Source: Candidatus Enterocloster excrementipullorum (GTDB lineage Bacteria > Bacillota > Clostridia > Lachnospirales > Lachnospiraceae). From it: a stretch of DNA of 57,082 nucleotides. Of this stretch, positions 41,709-50,250 are shown one piece after another. The stretch is from positions 1 through 57,082 of the forward strand of contig DWWT01000016.1 of NCBI GenBank assembly GCA_019119575.1, in the 5' to 3' direction. Both the position numbers and the translations under genes were made by a program. Numbering within the stretch: the stretch's first letter is position 1; every line of letters starts with the position of its first letter. Under the pieces are notes generated by a model, which worked only from the letters and a program-made list of their open reading frames with translations, was not told the origin of the DNA and ran no database searches.

Positions 41709-43115
41709 TTTGGAAAGTACCGGCTGCTTGGAAAGGCTGGTTCCGGGGGAACCGGAACCGTATGGCTGGCAGTCCATATAGGGCTGGAAGAGTACCGGGC
41801 AATCAAGTGCGTATCCAAGGCGCAGGTAGATTATGAGACATTCCGAAGGGAAGCGCTTATTTTGAAGGAACTGCGTCATCCGGGGATTCCCCTAGTTTAC
41901 GACTTGGAAGAAGATGAGGAGCATTTTTATTTGATCGAGGAATATCTGGAAGGGCATTCTCTTTACGCTCTGATCAGGGATCAGGGCACTCTTCAGGATG
42001 CAGAGGCAATTCGTTATGGACTGCAGATCTGCTCTCTGGTTGAATACATGCATTCTGCATGCGACCCCCCCATACTACATTTGGATTTACAACCTAATAA
42101 TCTGATGATCTGCGGCGGAACCGTTCGGCTGATTGACTTTGACCATGCGTCGGCGGGCAGAGCGGCGGACCGCTTGGGACGATACGGGACAGTTGGATGT
42201 GCGGCCCCTGAACAATATGACCCTGACCGTACACTGGATCCAAGAACGGATATCTATGCCATTGGTGCAGTTCTCCGATTTATGCTGCAGGGAACCCTGC
42301 GTACAGAGGACGGACAGCCGTATCCTTTATCGAAGCCGCTTGCGGATATCATCAGCAGATGTATGGAAAAAGATATGGAAAAGCGCTATTCTACCGCCGG
42401 GGAGGCGGCAGAGGCGCTGCAAAGGCTTCTTGCCGGGGAAAAGCCGGAAAAAGATAAAAAGGAACCGCCGTCTCTTACCGTAGTTTTTGCGGGAAGCCGA
42501 CCGGGAGCGGGAACGACTCATCTGGCCTTTGGCCTATGCCGCTGGCTGGACAGGAAAGGGATATGGGCGCTGTATGAGGAAAAGAACCGCAGCATGGCGG
42601 TGCGGACTATGGCGGAAAGCCTGCGGGCACGCCCGGATAAAAGAGGGATATACCGTATGAAGGGCTGCTGGATGCGCCCTTGGTATGGTCCCGGCGCAAA
42701 GCTGCCGGAGGCAAAAGGATTTGCTGTAATCCTGAAGGACTTCGGCTTGGAATGGAAAGAAGCGGCTCGGGTGCTGAAGGATGAAAATACCGTTTTTGTA
42801 GGCTGCGCCGCGGCGAGTCCCTGGGAGGGCGATCGGGCCGGCCGTATGCTTGATGAACTGAAGGAAGGAAAAGGGGGCGGACAAAGAATCTTGGTGTTCC
42901 GCTGCGGAGCGGAGGGATTTTTGAAAAGAACATGGCTCAGAAAAGCTCTGTCAGGCTGTCCGGAGGGAGTATCCGTATTCTGTTCTCCCGAGTACAGGGA
43001 TCCGTTTCGTCCGGGGCATCAGGAAGATTTTCTGCAGGCGGTCTGGAAGCGGATCGAGCGTTCTCTGCCCCTGCGCCAGGAAAAAAGGAGATGGTTCGAC
43101 TGGTGGAGACGGTGA
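41709..43115 (+). CDS. Ser/Thr protein kinase fused to a P-loop-like domain (5' end unresolved)
   Basis: The frame encodes a Hanks-type kinase followed by a MinD/ParA-like domain. The N-lobe reads YRLLGKAGSGGTGTVWLAVH (glycine loop), AIK (lysine), FRREALILKEL; the C-lobe has HLDLQPNNL (HRD variant), LIDFDHA (DFG variant) and GTVGCAAPEQY. After about residue 245 the second domain begins VVFAGSRPGAGTTHLAFGL. This resembles a Walker A loop but lacks the lysine. There is no membrane segment. The first in-frame start codon is TTG at 41862, which would delete the glycine loop and the lysine. Upstream to the stop at 41625 no ATG, GTG or TTG is in frame, so the start is noncanonical or there is a small frameshift. 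It overlaps the next gene. Confidence 0.8.
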   Translation, partial: FGKYRLLGKAGSGGTGTVWLAVHIGLEEYRAIKCVSKAQVDYETFRREALILKELRHPGIPLVYDLEEDEEHFYLIEEYLEGHSLYALIRDQGTLQDAEAIRYGLQICSLVEYMHSACDPPILHLDLQPNNLMICGGTVRLIDFDHASAGRAADRLGRYGTVGCAAPEQYDPDRTLDPRTDIYAIGAVLRFMLQGTLRTEDGQPYPLSKPLADIISRCMEKDMEKRYSTAGEAAEALQRLLAGEKPEKDKKEPPSLTVVFAGSRPGAGTTHLAFGLCRWLDRKGIWALYEEKNRSMAVRTMAESLRARPDKRGIYRMKGCWMRPWYGPGAKLPEAKGFAVILKDFGLEWKEAARVLKDENTVFVGCAAASPWEGDRAGRMLDELKEGKGGGQRILVFRCGAEGFLKRTWLRKALSGCPEGVSVFCSPEYRDPFRPGHQEDFLQAVWKRIERSLPLRQEKRRWFDWWRR

Positions 43116-43702
43116 GGCTGATCGGTATTGTCGGCGTTTGCCGGGGAACAGGAGCAACACATCTGGCAGTTCAGATGGCAAACTGCCTTGTGAGCTGGAT
43201 GCAGCGCAGAACGGCTGTAATTGAGTGGAATCCTCATGGGGATTTTGCGTCGGCAGAGATTCTGATGCGTGCGGATGAACACAAAAGGAGCGGCCAGAAG
43301 ACAGAGGAGATCTTCCGCAGAGGATACTCCCTCCTTGAGGTAGATTATTATAAGGAAGGAAATCCGCGCATCCTGGCAGGCTGCATGGAGGGACTTTATG
43401 ATGATATAATCATTGATTTTGGACAGATGCGGCGGGAGATACGGGAAGAGTGGCTTCGGTGCGGGACGAAAATAGTGACAGCATCCCTGACGGAGTGGAA
43501 GCTGTACGCATTTTTGGAATTTTTGAACGGGGAGATACGGCTGGGGAACGGGTGGATCTATGCGGCCGCCTTTGGCGGCGAAGACACAAGAAGAAAAATT
43601 GAGCAGCGGTTTGGGATATCCCTAAAAAGAATTCCTCTTTCAGTAGATGCGTATGCAGTGGATCGCAGGGTAAAGGATTGGCTTGAGGGGATTTTAAAGT
43701 AG
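43103..43702 (+). CDS. Second P-loop-like (MinD/TadZ-like) protein
   Basis: About 199 residues from GTG 43103 (ATG 43091 is possible but touches the AAAAAAGGAG site). It begins ETVRLIGIVGVCRGTGATHLA, parallel to GSRPGAGTTHLA in the partner kinase protein, and again lacks the Walker A lysine. It continues with RTAVIEWNPHGDFASAE and a Walker B-like DDIIIDFGQM. So both genes share a fold related to the SIMIBI ATPases used in pilus assembly (TadZ) and cell division, but with an altered nucleotide loop. It overlaps the kinase gene by 13 bases and is cotranscribed. No other pilus genes are nearby. Confidence 0.75.
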   Translation: METVRLIGIVGVCRGTGATHLAVQMANCLVSWMQRRTAVIEWNPHGDFASAEILMRADEHKRSGQKTEEIFRRGYSLLEVDYYKEGNPRILAGCMEGLYDDIIIDFGQMRREIREEWLRCGTKIVTASLTEWKLYAFLEFLNGEIRLGNGWIYAAAFGGEDTRRKIEQRFGISLKRIPLSVDAYAVDRRVKDWLEGILK

Positions 43703-43788
43703 AGAGGGACGGACAGCGGGCGGATTCCGGCGTTATATGTCACGAATGCCTCCTGCCGGGACAGCGGCTGTCCGAAGGGGGCCATAAG

Positions 43789-44052
43789 ATGAAAGGAAAT
43801 GGGTACTGCGATCGGAAAAAATTGCAGAATACGTATCTGGAAGGACTAAAGAGATACAAAAACCGGGGTGTCCGCATCCTGGTGGACGGGGTGGAATGCC
43901 CGGAAAAGGATTGGGGGCGGATATTTGAGTTCGGGGAAGACGGAGGATTCTATATGGGAGACTATGTGGGAGCAGAGCAGGGAAAGCTGGTAGAAATTCG
44001 TTTCGATAAGGTTTATCTCTGCGATCCGCCTTCCGGAAGAGAAACCTTTTGA
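43789..44052 (+). CDS. Small conserved-looking protein of unknown function
   Basis: An 87-residue soluble protein that I do not recognise: MKGNGYCDRKKLQNTYLEG at the start, GVRILVDGVECPEKDWGRIF in the middle and YMGDYVGAEQGKLVEIRFDKVY later. It looks like a compact alpha/beta domain with several aromatic and acidic residues. It follows the second P-loop protein by 86 bases, with a terminator 93 bases later, so it is probably the last gene of the kinase operon. The ribosome binding site is not obvious (GGGGGCC before the ATG region). No function can be given. Confidence 0.75.
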   Translation: MKGNGYCDRKKLQNTYLEGLKRYKNRGVRILVDGVECPEKDWGRIFEFGEDGGFYMGDYVGAEQGKLVEIRFDKVYLCDPPSGRETF

Positions 44053-44144
44053 AAGCAATCTGACAAGTGCGCAGCCATTTTGAGAAGGGAAACCATCTCT
44101 GCCTGATAAGCCAAAGCCAGAGCGCACGCGGACAGATCATGTTT

Positions 44145-44180
44145 GCCGTCCCGGCATCGCCTTTCCGGGGCGGCTTTTTT
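44145..44180 (+). terminator. Terminator of the kinase operon
   Basis: GCCGTCCCGG pairs with CCGGGGCGGC (one G-T pair), followed by TTTTTT. Confidence 0.9.
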
Positions 44181-44249
44181 GGGCCGCCCCTTGATGTCCA
44201 TGCGGCGCCGTGATAAAATGAAATCAATTACTCACGATGGGAGGAAGGC

Positions 44250-45932
44250 ATGGACAGGAGAAGACAGGGGCCGGGCTGCGCGGTCTGGGTACTTTTGACG
44301 CTGCTTTTATTGGCAGCTGCGGGAGCCGGGCTGGGCTGGATCTATGTAACGCGTTATATGCCCACCAGCGAGTTGGCGGATAAGAGCCGTATTTTTGGAG
44401 TCAGCGGAGATCGAGTGGCATTGATTTTAGATAATACGATTCAGGAGGAACAAGGGATTTACGAAGACGGACAGATTTACCTTCCGGTGGGATGGGTGAA
44501 CGATTATTTGAACCAGAGATTTTACTGGGATGAAGGGGAGGAGCTGCTGGTGTATGCCCTCCCGGATACGATTGTATATGCGGATGCGTCCACACAGGGG
44601 GAGAACGGGCCGCTGATCAAAGTGACTTCCCAGGGCGCATATCTCTCTCTGGGCTTGGTGGCAAACTATACGGATATTCGGTCGGAGGCCTTTGCTACCA
44701 GCCAGATTAAACGGGTATATATTGATACACAGTGGGATCCCTACGAGCAGGCGGCTGTCAGGAGAGAGGGAATGGTCAGGGAGCGCGGCGGCGTGAAAAG
44801 CCCTGTAATCACCCAGGTCCGCGAGGGGGATAATCTTCGGATCCTTTCAGCCATGGAAAAATGGTCCCTGGTGCGCACGGAGGACGGATATATCGGTTAT
44901 ATCGAGAACCGCAGGCTGGGAGAGCGGAGCACGCTGACGCCGGTGAGCAGCTTCGAGGCGCCCGTATACACCGGTATTTCTATGGACGAAAAGGTGCGTC
45001 TGGGATTTCACCAGGTGACGACCCAGGCGGCCAACGACGATCTGGAAGAGTACGCGTCGGTGGCTCAGGGGATGAATGTGATAGTGCCGACATGGTTTAA
45101 TGTGACATCCAATGACGGAACCTACACATCCCTGGCGGATCGGGAATATGTGGATAAGGCACACGAGCTGGGACTGCAGGTATGGGCCATGGTGGAAAAT
45201 GTGAGCACAGAGGAGAGCGTGAAGAACCTGGATACAAAGGAGCTCATGTCTTCCACATCCAACAGGAGAAGGCTTATTGATAATTTGATGGAAGAGGCCG
45301 ATACTTACGGATTTGACGGTTTCAACCTGGATTTTGAAAGCCTTCGGTCTGAGGCAGGGCCGCATTATATACAGTTTATACGGGAGCTGTCGGTTGCCTG
45401 CAGGCAGCGGGGACTTGTGCTTTCTGTCGATAATTACGTTCCTTCGGAATACACGTCCTTTTATAACCGAAGCGAGCAGGGCGTGTTTGCGGATTATGTG
45501 ATCGTGATGGGATATGATGAGCACTATGCCGGAGGGGATGCCGGATCTGTGTCCTCTATTTCCTTTGTGAGGGAGGGAATTGAAAATACGATTGAGGAAG
45601 TGCCGAAAGAAAAAGTCATCAACGGTGTTCCTTTCTATACCCGGGTGTGGACGGAAAAGGACGGTACTACTACATCGAGAGCATACGGGATTGCCAGTGC
45701 CAGAGAGTGGGTGGAGACGAACAATGTACAGCTGGAGTGGCAGGAGAACCTGGGCCAATACTACGGAGAGGTTGAAAATGAGAACGGACTTCAGCGTATC
45801 TGGATGGAGGAGGAGCGCTCCCTGGGGCTGAAGGTGGATCTGATTAATGAATACGATATAGCAGGAGTGGGCTGTTGGAAGCTGGGATTTGAGACGACTG
45901 ATATATGGGAGGTTATTTCCCGTGTAGAGTGA
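44250..45932 (+). CDS. GH18 family cell-wall hydrolase with SH3 domain (YaaH/SleL-like)
   Basis: A 560-residue membrane-anchored protein. Residues about 10-32 are one membrane segment. Residues 45-180 resemble the copper amine oxidase N-terminal-like domain (GDRVALILDNTIQEEQG, QIYLPVGWVNDYLNQ). An SH3b domain follows (about 186-224, REGDNLRILSAMEKWSLV). The GH18 domain (about 240-560) has the motif FDGFNLDFESL with catalytic Glu363, plus VIVMGYDEHYAGG. Related proteins cleave cortex peptidoglycan during germination or are spore-associated. GGGAGGAAGG precedes the start. Cotranscription with the metallophosphoesterase gene after 16 bases is likely. Confidence 0.88.
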   Translation: MDRRRQGPGCAVWVLLTLLLLAAAGAGLGWIYVTRYMPTSELADKSRIFGVSGDRVALILDNTIQEEQGIYEDGQIYLPVGWVNDYLNQRFYWDEGEELLVYALPDTIVYADASTQGENGPLIKVTSQGAYLSLGLVANYTDIRSEAFATSQIKRVYIDTQWDPYEQAAVRREGMVRERGGVKSPVITQVREGDNLRILSAMEKWSLVRTEDGYIGYIENRRLGERSTLTPVSSFEAPVYTGISMDEKVRLGFHQVTTQAANDDLEEYASVAQGMNVIVPTWFNVTSNDGTYTSLADREYVDKAHELGLQVWAMVENVSTEESVKNLDTKELMSSTSNRRRLIDNLMEEADTYGFDGFNLDFESLRSEAGPHYIQFIRELSVACRQRGLVLSVDNYVPSEYTSFYNRSEQGVFADYVIVMGYDEHYAGGDAGSVSSISFVREGIENTIEEVPKEKVINGVPFYTRVWTEKDGTTTSRAYGIASAREWVETNNVQLEWQENLGQYYGEVENENGLQRIWMEEERSLGLKVDLINEYDIAGVGCWKLGFETTDIWEVISRVE

Positions 45933-45948
45933 CGGGCGGAGGATGGAT

Positions 45949-47403
45949 ATGAGACATGAAAGATGGATTGCAGGAGCGATTGCAGCGGGAATCTGTCTGT
46001 CTGCGGCAGGCTGCGGCATAATCACGGACAAGCAGGAGAGCACGGCAGCCCTCCCCACCGCGTCGAAGGAGGAAGAGACCCCGGCGGAAACGGCTAAACC
46101 CACGGAACCCCAGCCAGAGGAGATTGTGCCGTTTCCGCAGGAGCCGGAGGTTCCGGCGGAGGAGCTGGAGGGCGGAAAACGCATTGTGATCATGACGGAT
46201 ATCCACTATATGGCATCTTCGCTCACGGATATGGGAGAGGGATTTCAAAATATGGTGGAGCACGGGGACGGAAAGCTGACCAACTATATCTGGGAAATTA
46301 CAGATGCGGCTTTTGAAGAGATCAAGCTGCTGACGCCGGATGTGCTGGTCATCACGGGAGACCTCACCCTGCAGGGAGAGAAGGAGAGCCATGAGGCTCT
46401 GGCCCAAAAGCTGGATGAGGTGGAAAAGAGCGGCATTGAGGTGGTGGTAATGCCGGGAAATCATGATATCAACAACCCCAGCGCTTCCTCCTACTCGGGC
46501 CCCATCCGGAGGCCTGCGGAGCGTGTAACGCCGGAGGAATTTGAAGAGATTTACCAGGAGTTCGGTTACCGGGAGGCATGGAGCAGAGATCCCTATTCTC
46601 TCAGCTATACATATGATCTGGGACCGTCCATGCGCCTTATGATGCTGGACAGCTGTCAGTATGAATCGGGAAATAAAGTGGGCGGCATGATCAAGACGGA
46701 GACGTATGAGTGGATTGAGTCGCAGCTCCAGGAATCATTGGAGAACGGCATATATCTTCTCCCGGCAGCGCATCACAACCTTCTGGAAGAGAGTAAGGTG
46801 TATACCCAGGACTGCACCATTGAACACAGCGAGGAGCTGGTGCAGCTGCTCGAATCCTACAATATAGGCCTGTTTGTCAGCGGGCATCTGCATCTCCAGC
46901 ATTTTATGCAGCACATGGATATCGGAATCTGGGAGATTGTCACCAGCTCCCTCTCTACCCCTCCCTGCCAGTACGGGGTTCTGGAGTACATGGATGACGG
47001 TTCGTTCTCCTACTATACCAGACAGGTGAATATGGAAAAATGGGCCAGGGAACAGCGCTTAGAGGATGAAAATCTGCTGAACTTTAATACATACGGACCG
47101 CAGACATTGAAGCGTATATTTTATAATCAGGCCTATGACGCCATGAAGGATTCGCGGGAGGAGGAGACCGGAAGCCTCTTTGTGCAGCTTACCGAGGAAG
47201 AAAAACAAGAGATGTCCCGGGTCTATGCGGAACTGAACGCGGCATATTTTGCAGGCAAAGCTTATGAGGTTGTGGAGGAAGCGGTGGGCCAGCCGGGATA
47301 CGAGATGTGGAGGCGGTACTGCTACCCGGCGATTCTCTATCAATATCTGGAGTGCATCGTGGAGGACGGGGTGATGGATTACAATTATCTTTCCCAGGAT
47401 TGA
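45949..47403 (+). CDS. Surface metallophosphoesterase lipoprotein
   Basis: A 484-residue lipoprotein: signal peptide with lipobox SAAGC, a Thr/Pro/Glu-rich linker (about 25-70), then a calcineurin-like phosphoesterase. All five motifs are present: MTDIHYM, ITGDLTLQG, MPGNHDIN, AAHHNLLEE and SGHLHLQHF, which bind two metal ions. The C-terminal 120 residues are helical, unassigned. The start at 45949 has GGCGGAGG at proper distance; an ATG at 45943 lies too close. It is probably anchored on the outer face of the membrane. Substrate is unknown. It lies between the GH18 and the amidase genes. Confidence 0.88.
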   Translation: MRHERWIAGAIAAGICLSAAGCGIITDKQESTAALPTASKEEETPAETAKPTEPQPEEIVPFPQEPEVPAEELEGGKRIVIMTDIHYMASSLTDMGEGFQNMVEHGDGKLTNYIWEITDAAFEEIKLLTPDVLVITGDLTLQGEKESHEALAQKLDEVEKSGIEVVVMPGNHDINNPSASSYSGPIRRPAERVTPEEFEEIYQEFGYREAWSRDPYSLSYTYDLGPSMRLMMLDSCQYESGNKVGGMIKTETYEWIESQLQESLENGIYLLPAAHHNLLEESKVYTQDCTIEHSEELVQLLESYNIGLFVSGHLHLQHFMQHMDIGIWEIVTSSLSTPPCQYGVLEYMDDGSFSYYTRQVNMEKWAREQRLEDENLLNFNTYGPQTLKRIFYNQAYDAMKDSREEETGSLFVQLTEEEKQEMSRVYAELNAAYFAGKAYEVVEEAVGQPGYEMWRRYCYPAILYQYLECIVEDGVMDYNYLSQD

Positions 47404-47499
47404 GGCGGGTTCATTTTTGGAGCGGGTCTGAATATACTGAAATAAAGGCCGCTGCCCGGAGCATGCGGCGGCGAATCAAGGATTTGGGGAGACCCGCTT

Positions 47500-48237
47500 A
47501 TGAGACAATCCGTGTGGCAGACGTTTATGGGACTGCTTCTGCTTTTTGTGGTGGCTTTGATATCCTGGCATTCCGGAAGTCTGGCGGCGCAGGGGCTGGG
47601 ACAGGGAAAACAGGAGCCCAAGAACCGCCCGGTCGTTGTTTTGGATGCCGGGCACGGGGGGAAGGATCCCGGAAAAGTGGGAGTGGACGGCCAGCTGGAG
47701 AAAGATATCAACCTAGATATTGTAAATAAGCTGAAATATTATCTGGAGGCCTCCGATGTGGATGTGGTTCTCACCAGGGACGGCGATAAGGGCCTCTACT
47801 CTGCGGGTGACAGCCGAAAAAAAACTGCGGATATGAAAAAGAGATGTGAGATCATAGAGGAGGCTGAGCCGGATCTGGTGGTCAGCGTTCACCAGAACAG
47901 TTACCATGAACCGGATGTATCCGGAGGCCAGGTGTTCTATTATAAGTCCTCGGAGAGGGGGAAATATCTGGCGGAGATTCTGCAGCGGCGGTTTGACTAT
48001 GTGCTGGGGGAGGAAAATCACCGGCAGGCCAAGGCCAATGGGAATTATTATCTCCTTCTCCATGTGAAGGAGCCGATCGTCATTGTGGAATGCGGATTCC
48101 TGAGCAACAGGCAGGAGGCAAGAAGGCTGGAGCAGGAGGAATACCAGGATCGGCTGGCCTGGAGTCTTCATGTGGGGATTATGGAGTATCTGAATACGGC
48201 TTCCAAAGAAGGAACGGGCACAGGGGCAGGACGTTAG
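47500..48237 (+). CDS. N-acetylmuramoyl-L-alanine amidase (CwlD-like)
   Basis: A 245-residue zinc amidase with an N-terminal signal anchor (about 8-28). The Amidase_3 motifs are VVLDAGHGGKDPG (His52), the zinc Glu67 in LEKDIN, VSVHQNSYHEP (His) and the catalytic glutamate in IVIVECGFLSN. Size and architecture match CwlD, the sporulation amidase that starts muramic-delta-lactam formation in spore cortex. The adjacent GH18 protein supports a spore cell-wall setting; the exact role is inference. GGGGAG lies before the start. Confidence 0.88.
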   Translation: MRQSVWQTFMGLLLLFVVALISWHSGSLAAQGLGQGKQEPKNRPVVVLDAGHGGKDPGKVGVDGQLEKDINLDIVNKLKYYLEASDVDVVLTRDGDKGLYSAGDSRKKTADMKKRCEIIEEAEPDLVVSVHQNSYHEPDVSGGQVFYYKSSERGKYLAEILQRRFDYVLGEENHRQAKANGNYYLLLHVKEPIVIVECGFLSNRQEARRLEQEEYQDRLAWSLHVGIMEYLNTASKEGTGTGAGR

Positions 48238-48255
48238 GATGCGCGGAGTAAGACA

Positions 48256-48294
48256 CAAAAAAGAAACGGAAACCCTGTAAAATCAAGGTTTCCG
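48256..48294 (-). terminator. Terminator of the tRNA-Gly gene
   Basis: Reverse strand CGGAAACC pairs with GGTTTCCG around a 12-base loop, followed by TTTCTTTTTTG. It is 14 bases past the tRNA 3' end. Confidence 0.85.
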
Positions 48295-48307
48295 CCCAAT
48301 TAAAAAG

Positions 48308-48379
48308 AGCGCGAGACGGGATTCGAACCCGCGGCCCCCACCTTGGCAAGGTGGTGCTCCACCCCTGAGCCACTCGCGC
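48308..48379 (-). tRNA. tRNA-Gly (anticodon GCC)
   Basis: Reverse strand cloverleaf: acceptor GCGCGAG with CTCGCGC, discriminator T, D arm TGGCTCAGGGGTGGAGCA, anticodon stem CCACC/GGTGG with loop TTGCCAA (anticodon GCC), T arm GCGGGTTCGAATCCCGT. The CCA end is not encoded. Confidence 0.95.
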
Positions 48380-48403
48380 AGAAATATTTTGCTGACGAAT
48401 GCT

Positions 48404-48432
48404 ATTATAATAAAAAAAGGCGGGGCTGTCAA
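48404..48432 (-). promoter_or_regulatory. Promoter of tRNA-Gly
   Basis: Reverse strand TTGACA, 17-base spacer, TATAAT; both boxes are perfect. Confidence 0.85.
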
Positions 48433-48491
48433 CGGGTTTTTTAAATTAATGGCTCAAAGCGGAACTGCCTGAAGTGAAGTGTTACAATGGT

Positions 48492-48953
48492 TTAGATCTG
48501 CCGCATGAGGCTTACCATCTCGATGGCTCCCAGGGCGCAGTCATAGCCCTTGTTTCCGGCTTTTGATCCGGCGCGTTCGATGGCCTGTTCGATATTTTCT
48601 GTTGTGAGAACGCCGAACATGACAGGGACGCCGGTGGACAGGGAGACGGAGGCGATTCCCTTGGATACCTCATTGCACACATAGTCATAGTGGCTGGTGC
48701 TGCCGCGTATGACGGCTCCCAGGCAGATCACCGCGTCATAGTTTTTGCTGGCCGCCAGCCGTGACGCAATAAGCGGGATTTCAAATGCGCCGGGCACCCA
48801 AGCCACATGAATGTTTTCTTCCTTCACGTCATGCCGCTTTAAACCGTCCAGTGCTCCGGAGAGCAGACGGGACGTGATAAATTCATTGAACCGTGAGGCC
48901 ACAATGGCAATGCGGATGTTATGTTCTGTGAGTTTTCCTTCTAAAATTTTCAT
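48492..48953 (-). CDS. ribH: 6,7-dimethyl-8-ribityllumazine synthase
   Basis: A 153-residue enzyme that condenses the ribityl pyrimidine with dihydroxybutanone phosphate; forms icosahedral or pentameric shells in other bacteria. Family motifs are [42 protein letters not shown] and the [15 protein letters not shown] region. Last gene of the rib operon, 34 bases after ribBA. AAAGGGG precedes the ATG. Normal length. Confidence 0.97.
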   Translation of the reverse strand: MKILEGKLTEHNIRIAIVASRFNEFITSRLLSGALDGLKRHDVKEENIHVAWVPGAFEIPLIASRLAASKNYDAVICLGAVIRGSTSHYDYVCNEVSKGIASVSLSTGVPVMFGVLTTENIEQAIERAGSKAGNKGYDCALGAIEMVSLMRQI

Positions 48954-48987
48954 AACGGTTCCCCTTTCAGAGTAGTGATTTCGGCGG

Positions 48988-50196
48988 TCAGCAGATAGGC
49001 TCTTTAAAGATGTGGCCCATTTTCTGCTGCTTTGTTTTCAGATAAAACCGGTTGTAATTTGTAGCATGAATTTGAATAGGGACGCGCTCCGTGATGGACA
49101 GGCCGAATTCGGAGAGCTGGTAGACCTTGTCCGGATTGTTGGTGAGCAGGCGAATGGTCCGGACACCCAAATCCCGCAGAATCTGCGCTCCGATGTAGTA
49201 TTCCCGCTCATCCGGGGCAAAGCCCAGAGCCACATTGGCCTCCAGGGTGTCCATACCCTGTTCCTGGAGCTCATAGGCGCGGAGCTTGTTGATCAGTCCG
49301 ATGCCCCGGCCTTCCTGACGCATATAGAGAAGAATTCCTCTTCCCTGGGCATCAATCTCTTCCATGGCTCTGGCCAGCTGCTGTCCGCAGTCGCAGCGCA
49401 GAGAACCAAATACATCTCCGGTGAGGCATTCGGAATGGACGCGGCAGAGAACATTCTCTCCGTCACCGACTTCTCCTTTTACCAGGGCGATATGATGCTC
49501 ACCGTTCAGCCGGTTCACATATCCGTATGCGGTAAAATCTCCATAGCGCGTGGGCATGCGGGTGACGGTGACGCGGTCCACCAGCTTTTCATGGCATTTC
49601 CGGTAAGCAATCAGATCTTTTATGGTGATAATGGGCATATTCCATGCCTTGGCCATCTCCATAAGCCGGGGCGTGCGCATCATGGTACCGTCCTCCTCCA
49701 TGATCTCACAGCACAGGCCGCAGGTTTTAAGGCCGGCAAGGCGCAGAAGGTCCACGGTGGCTTCCGTGTGCCCCGCACGCTCCAGCACGCCGTTTTTTCT
49801 GGCCAGGAGAGGGAACATGTGGCCGGGGCGGCGGAAGTCCTCCGGTGCGGAAGCGGGGTCCGCGCATTTCATGGCGGTGACGGAGCGCTCCTGGGCGGAG
49901 ATTCCGGTGGCAGTGCTCACATGGTCAATGGATACGGTGAATGCGGTTTCGTGGTTGTCCGTGTTTTGGGAAACCATCTGCGGCAGCTTCAGCCGCGCCG
50001 CATACTCCTGGGACATGGGCATACAGATCAGCCCTTTTCCGTGCACAGCCATAAAGTTGAGAGCGGCTGTGTCCGCGTACTGGGCCGCGCAGATTAAATC
50101 CCCCTCGTTTTCGCGGTCCGGGTCATCGGTTGCCAGGATCATGCGCCCTGCTTTTAATGCCTCCAGGGCCTCTTCAATGGTGTTAAATGCATACAT
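48988..50196 (-). CDS. ribBA: Bifunctional DHBP synthase / GTP cyclohydrolase II
   Basis: A 402-residue two-domain enzyme. The RibB part (1-200) makes dihydroxybutanone phosphate and shows [17 protein letters not shown] and [28 protein letters not shown] segments ([11 protein letters not shown]). The RibA part (205-402) opens GTP, with the zinc cysteines in [19 protein letters not shown] and [19 protein letters not shown] precedes the ATG. It lies 54 bases after ribE. Standard fusion order and length. Confidence 0.97.
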   Translation of the reverse strand: MYAFNTIEEALEALKAGRMILATDDPDRENEGDLICAAQYADTAALNFMAVHGKGLICMPMSQEYAARLKLPQMVSQNTDNHETAFTVSIDHVSTATGISAQERSVTAMKCADPASAPEDFRRPGHMFPLLARKNGVLERAGHTEATVDLLRLAGLKTCGLCCEIMEEDGTMMRTPRLMEMAKAWNMPIITIKDLIAYRKCHEKLVDRVTVTRMPTRYGDFTAYGYVNRLNGEHHIALVKGEVGDGENVLCRVHSECLTGDVFGSLRCDCGQQLARAMEEIDAQGRGILLYMRQEGRGIGLINKLRAYELQEQGMDTLEANVALGFAPDEREYYIGAQILRDLGVRTIRLLTNNPDKVYQLSEFGLSITERVPIQIHATNYNRFYLKTKQQKMGHIFKEPIC

Positions 50197-50250
50197 TTTG
50201 AACTCCTTTCCGGCATTGCTCCGGAGCGGGAACGAATTTTCAAACCCGCT

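Noticed and set aside
41862..43115. Kinase gene truly starting at TTG 41862
   Set aside because: This would remove the glycine loop and catalytic lysine, although both are encoded directly upstream in the same frame.
44847..46193. 448-residue open frame on the minus strand
   Set aside because: Antisense to the GH18 gene and the start of the phosphoesterase gene; no start site signal and no family features.
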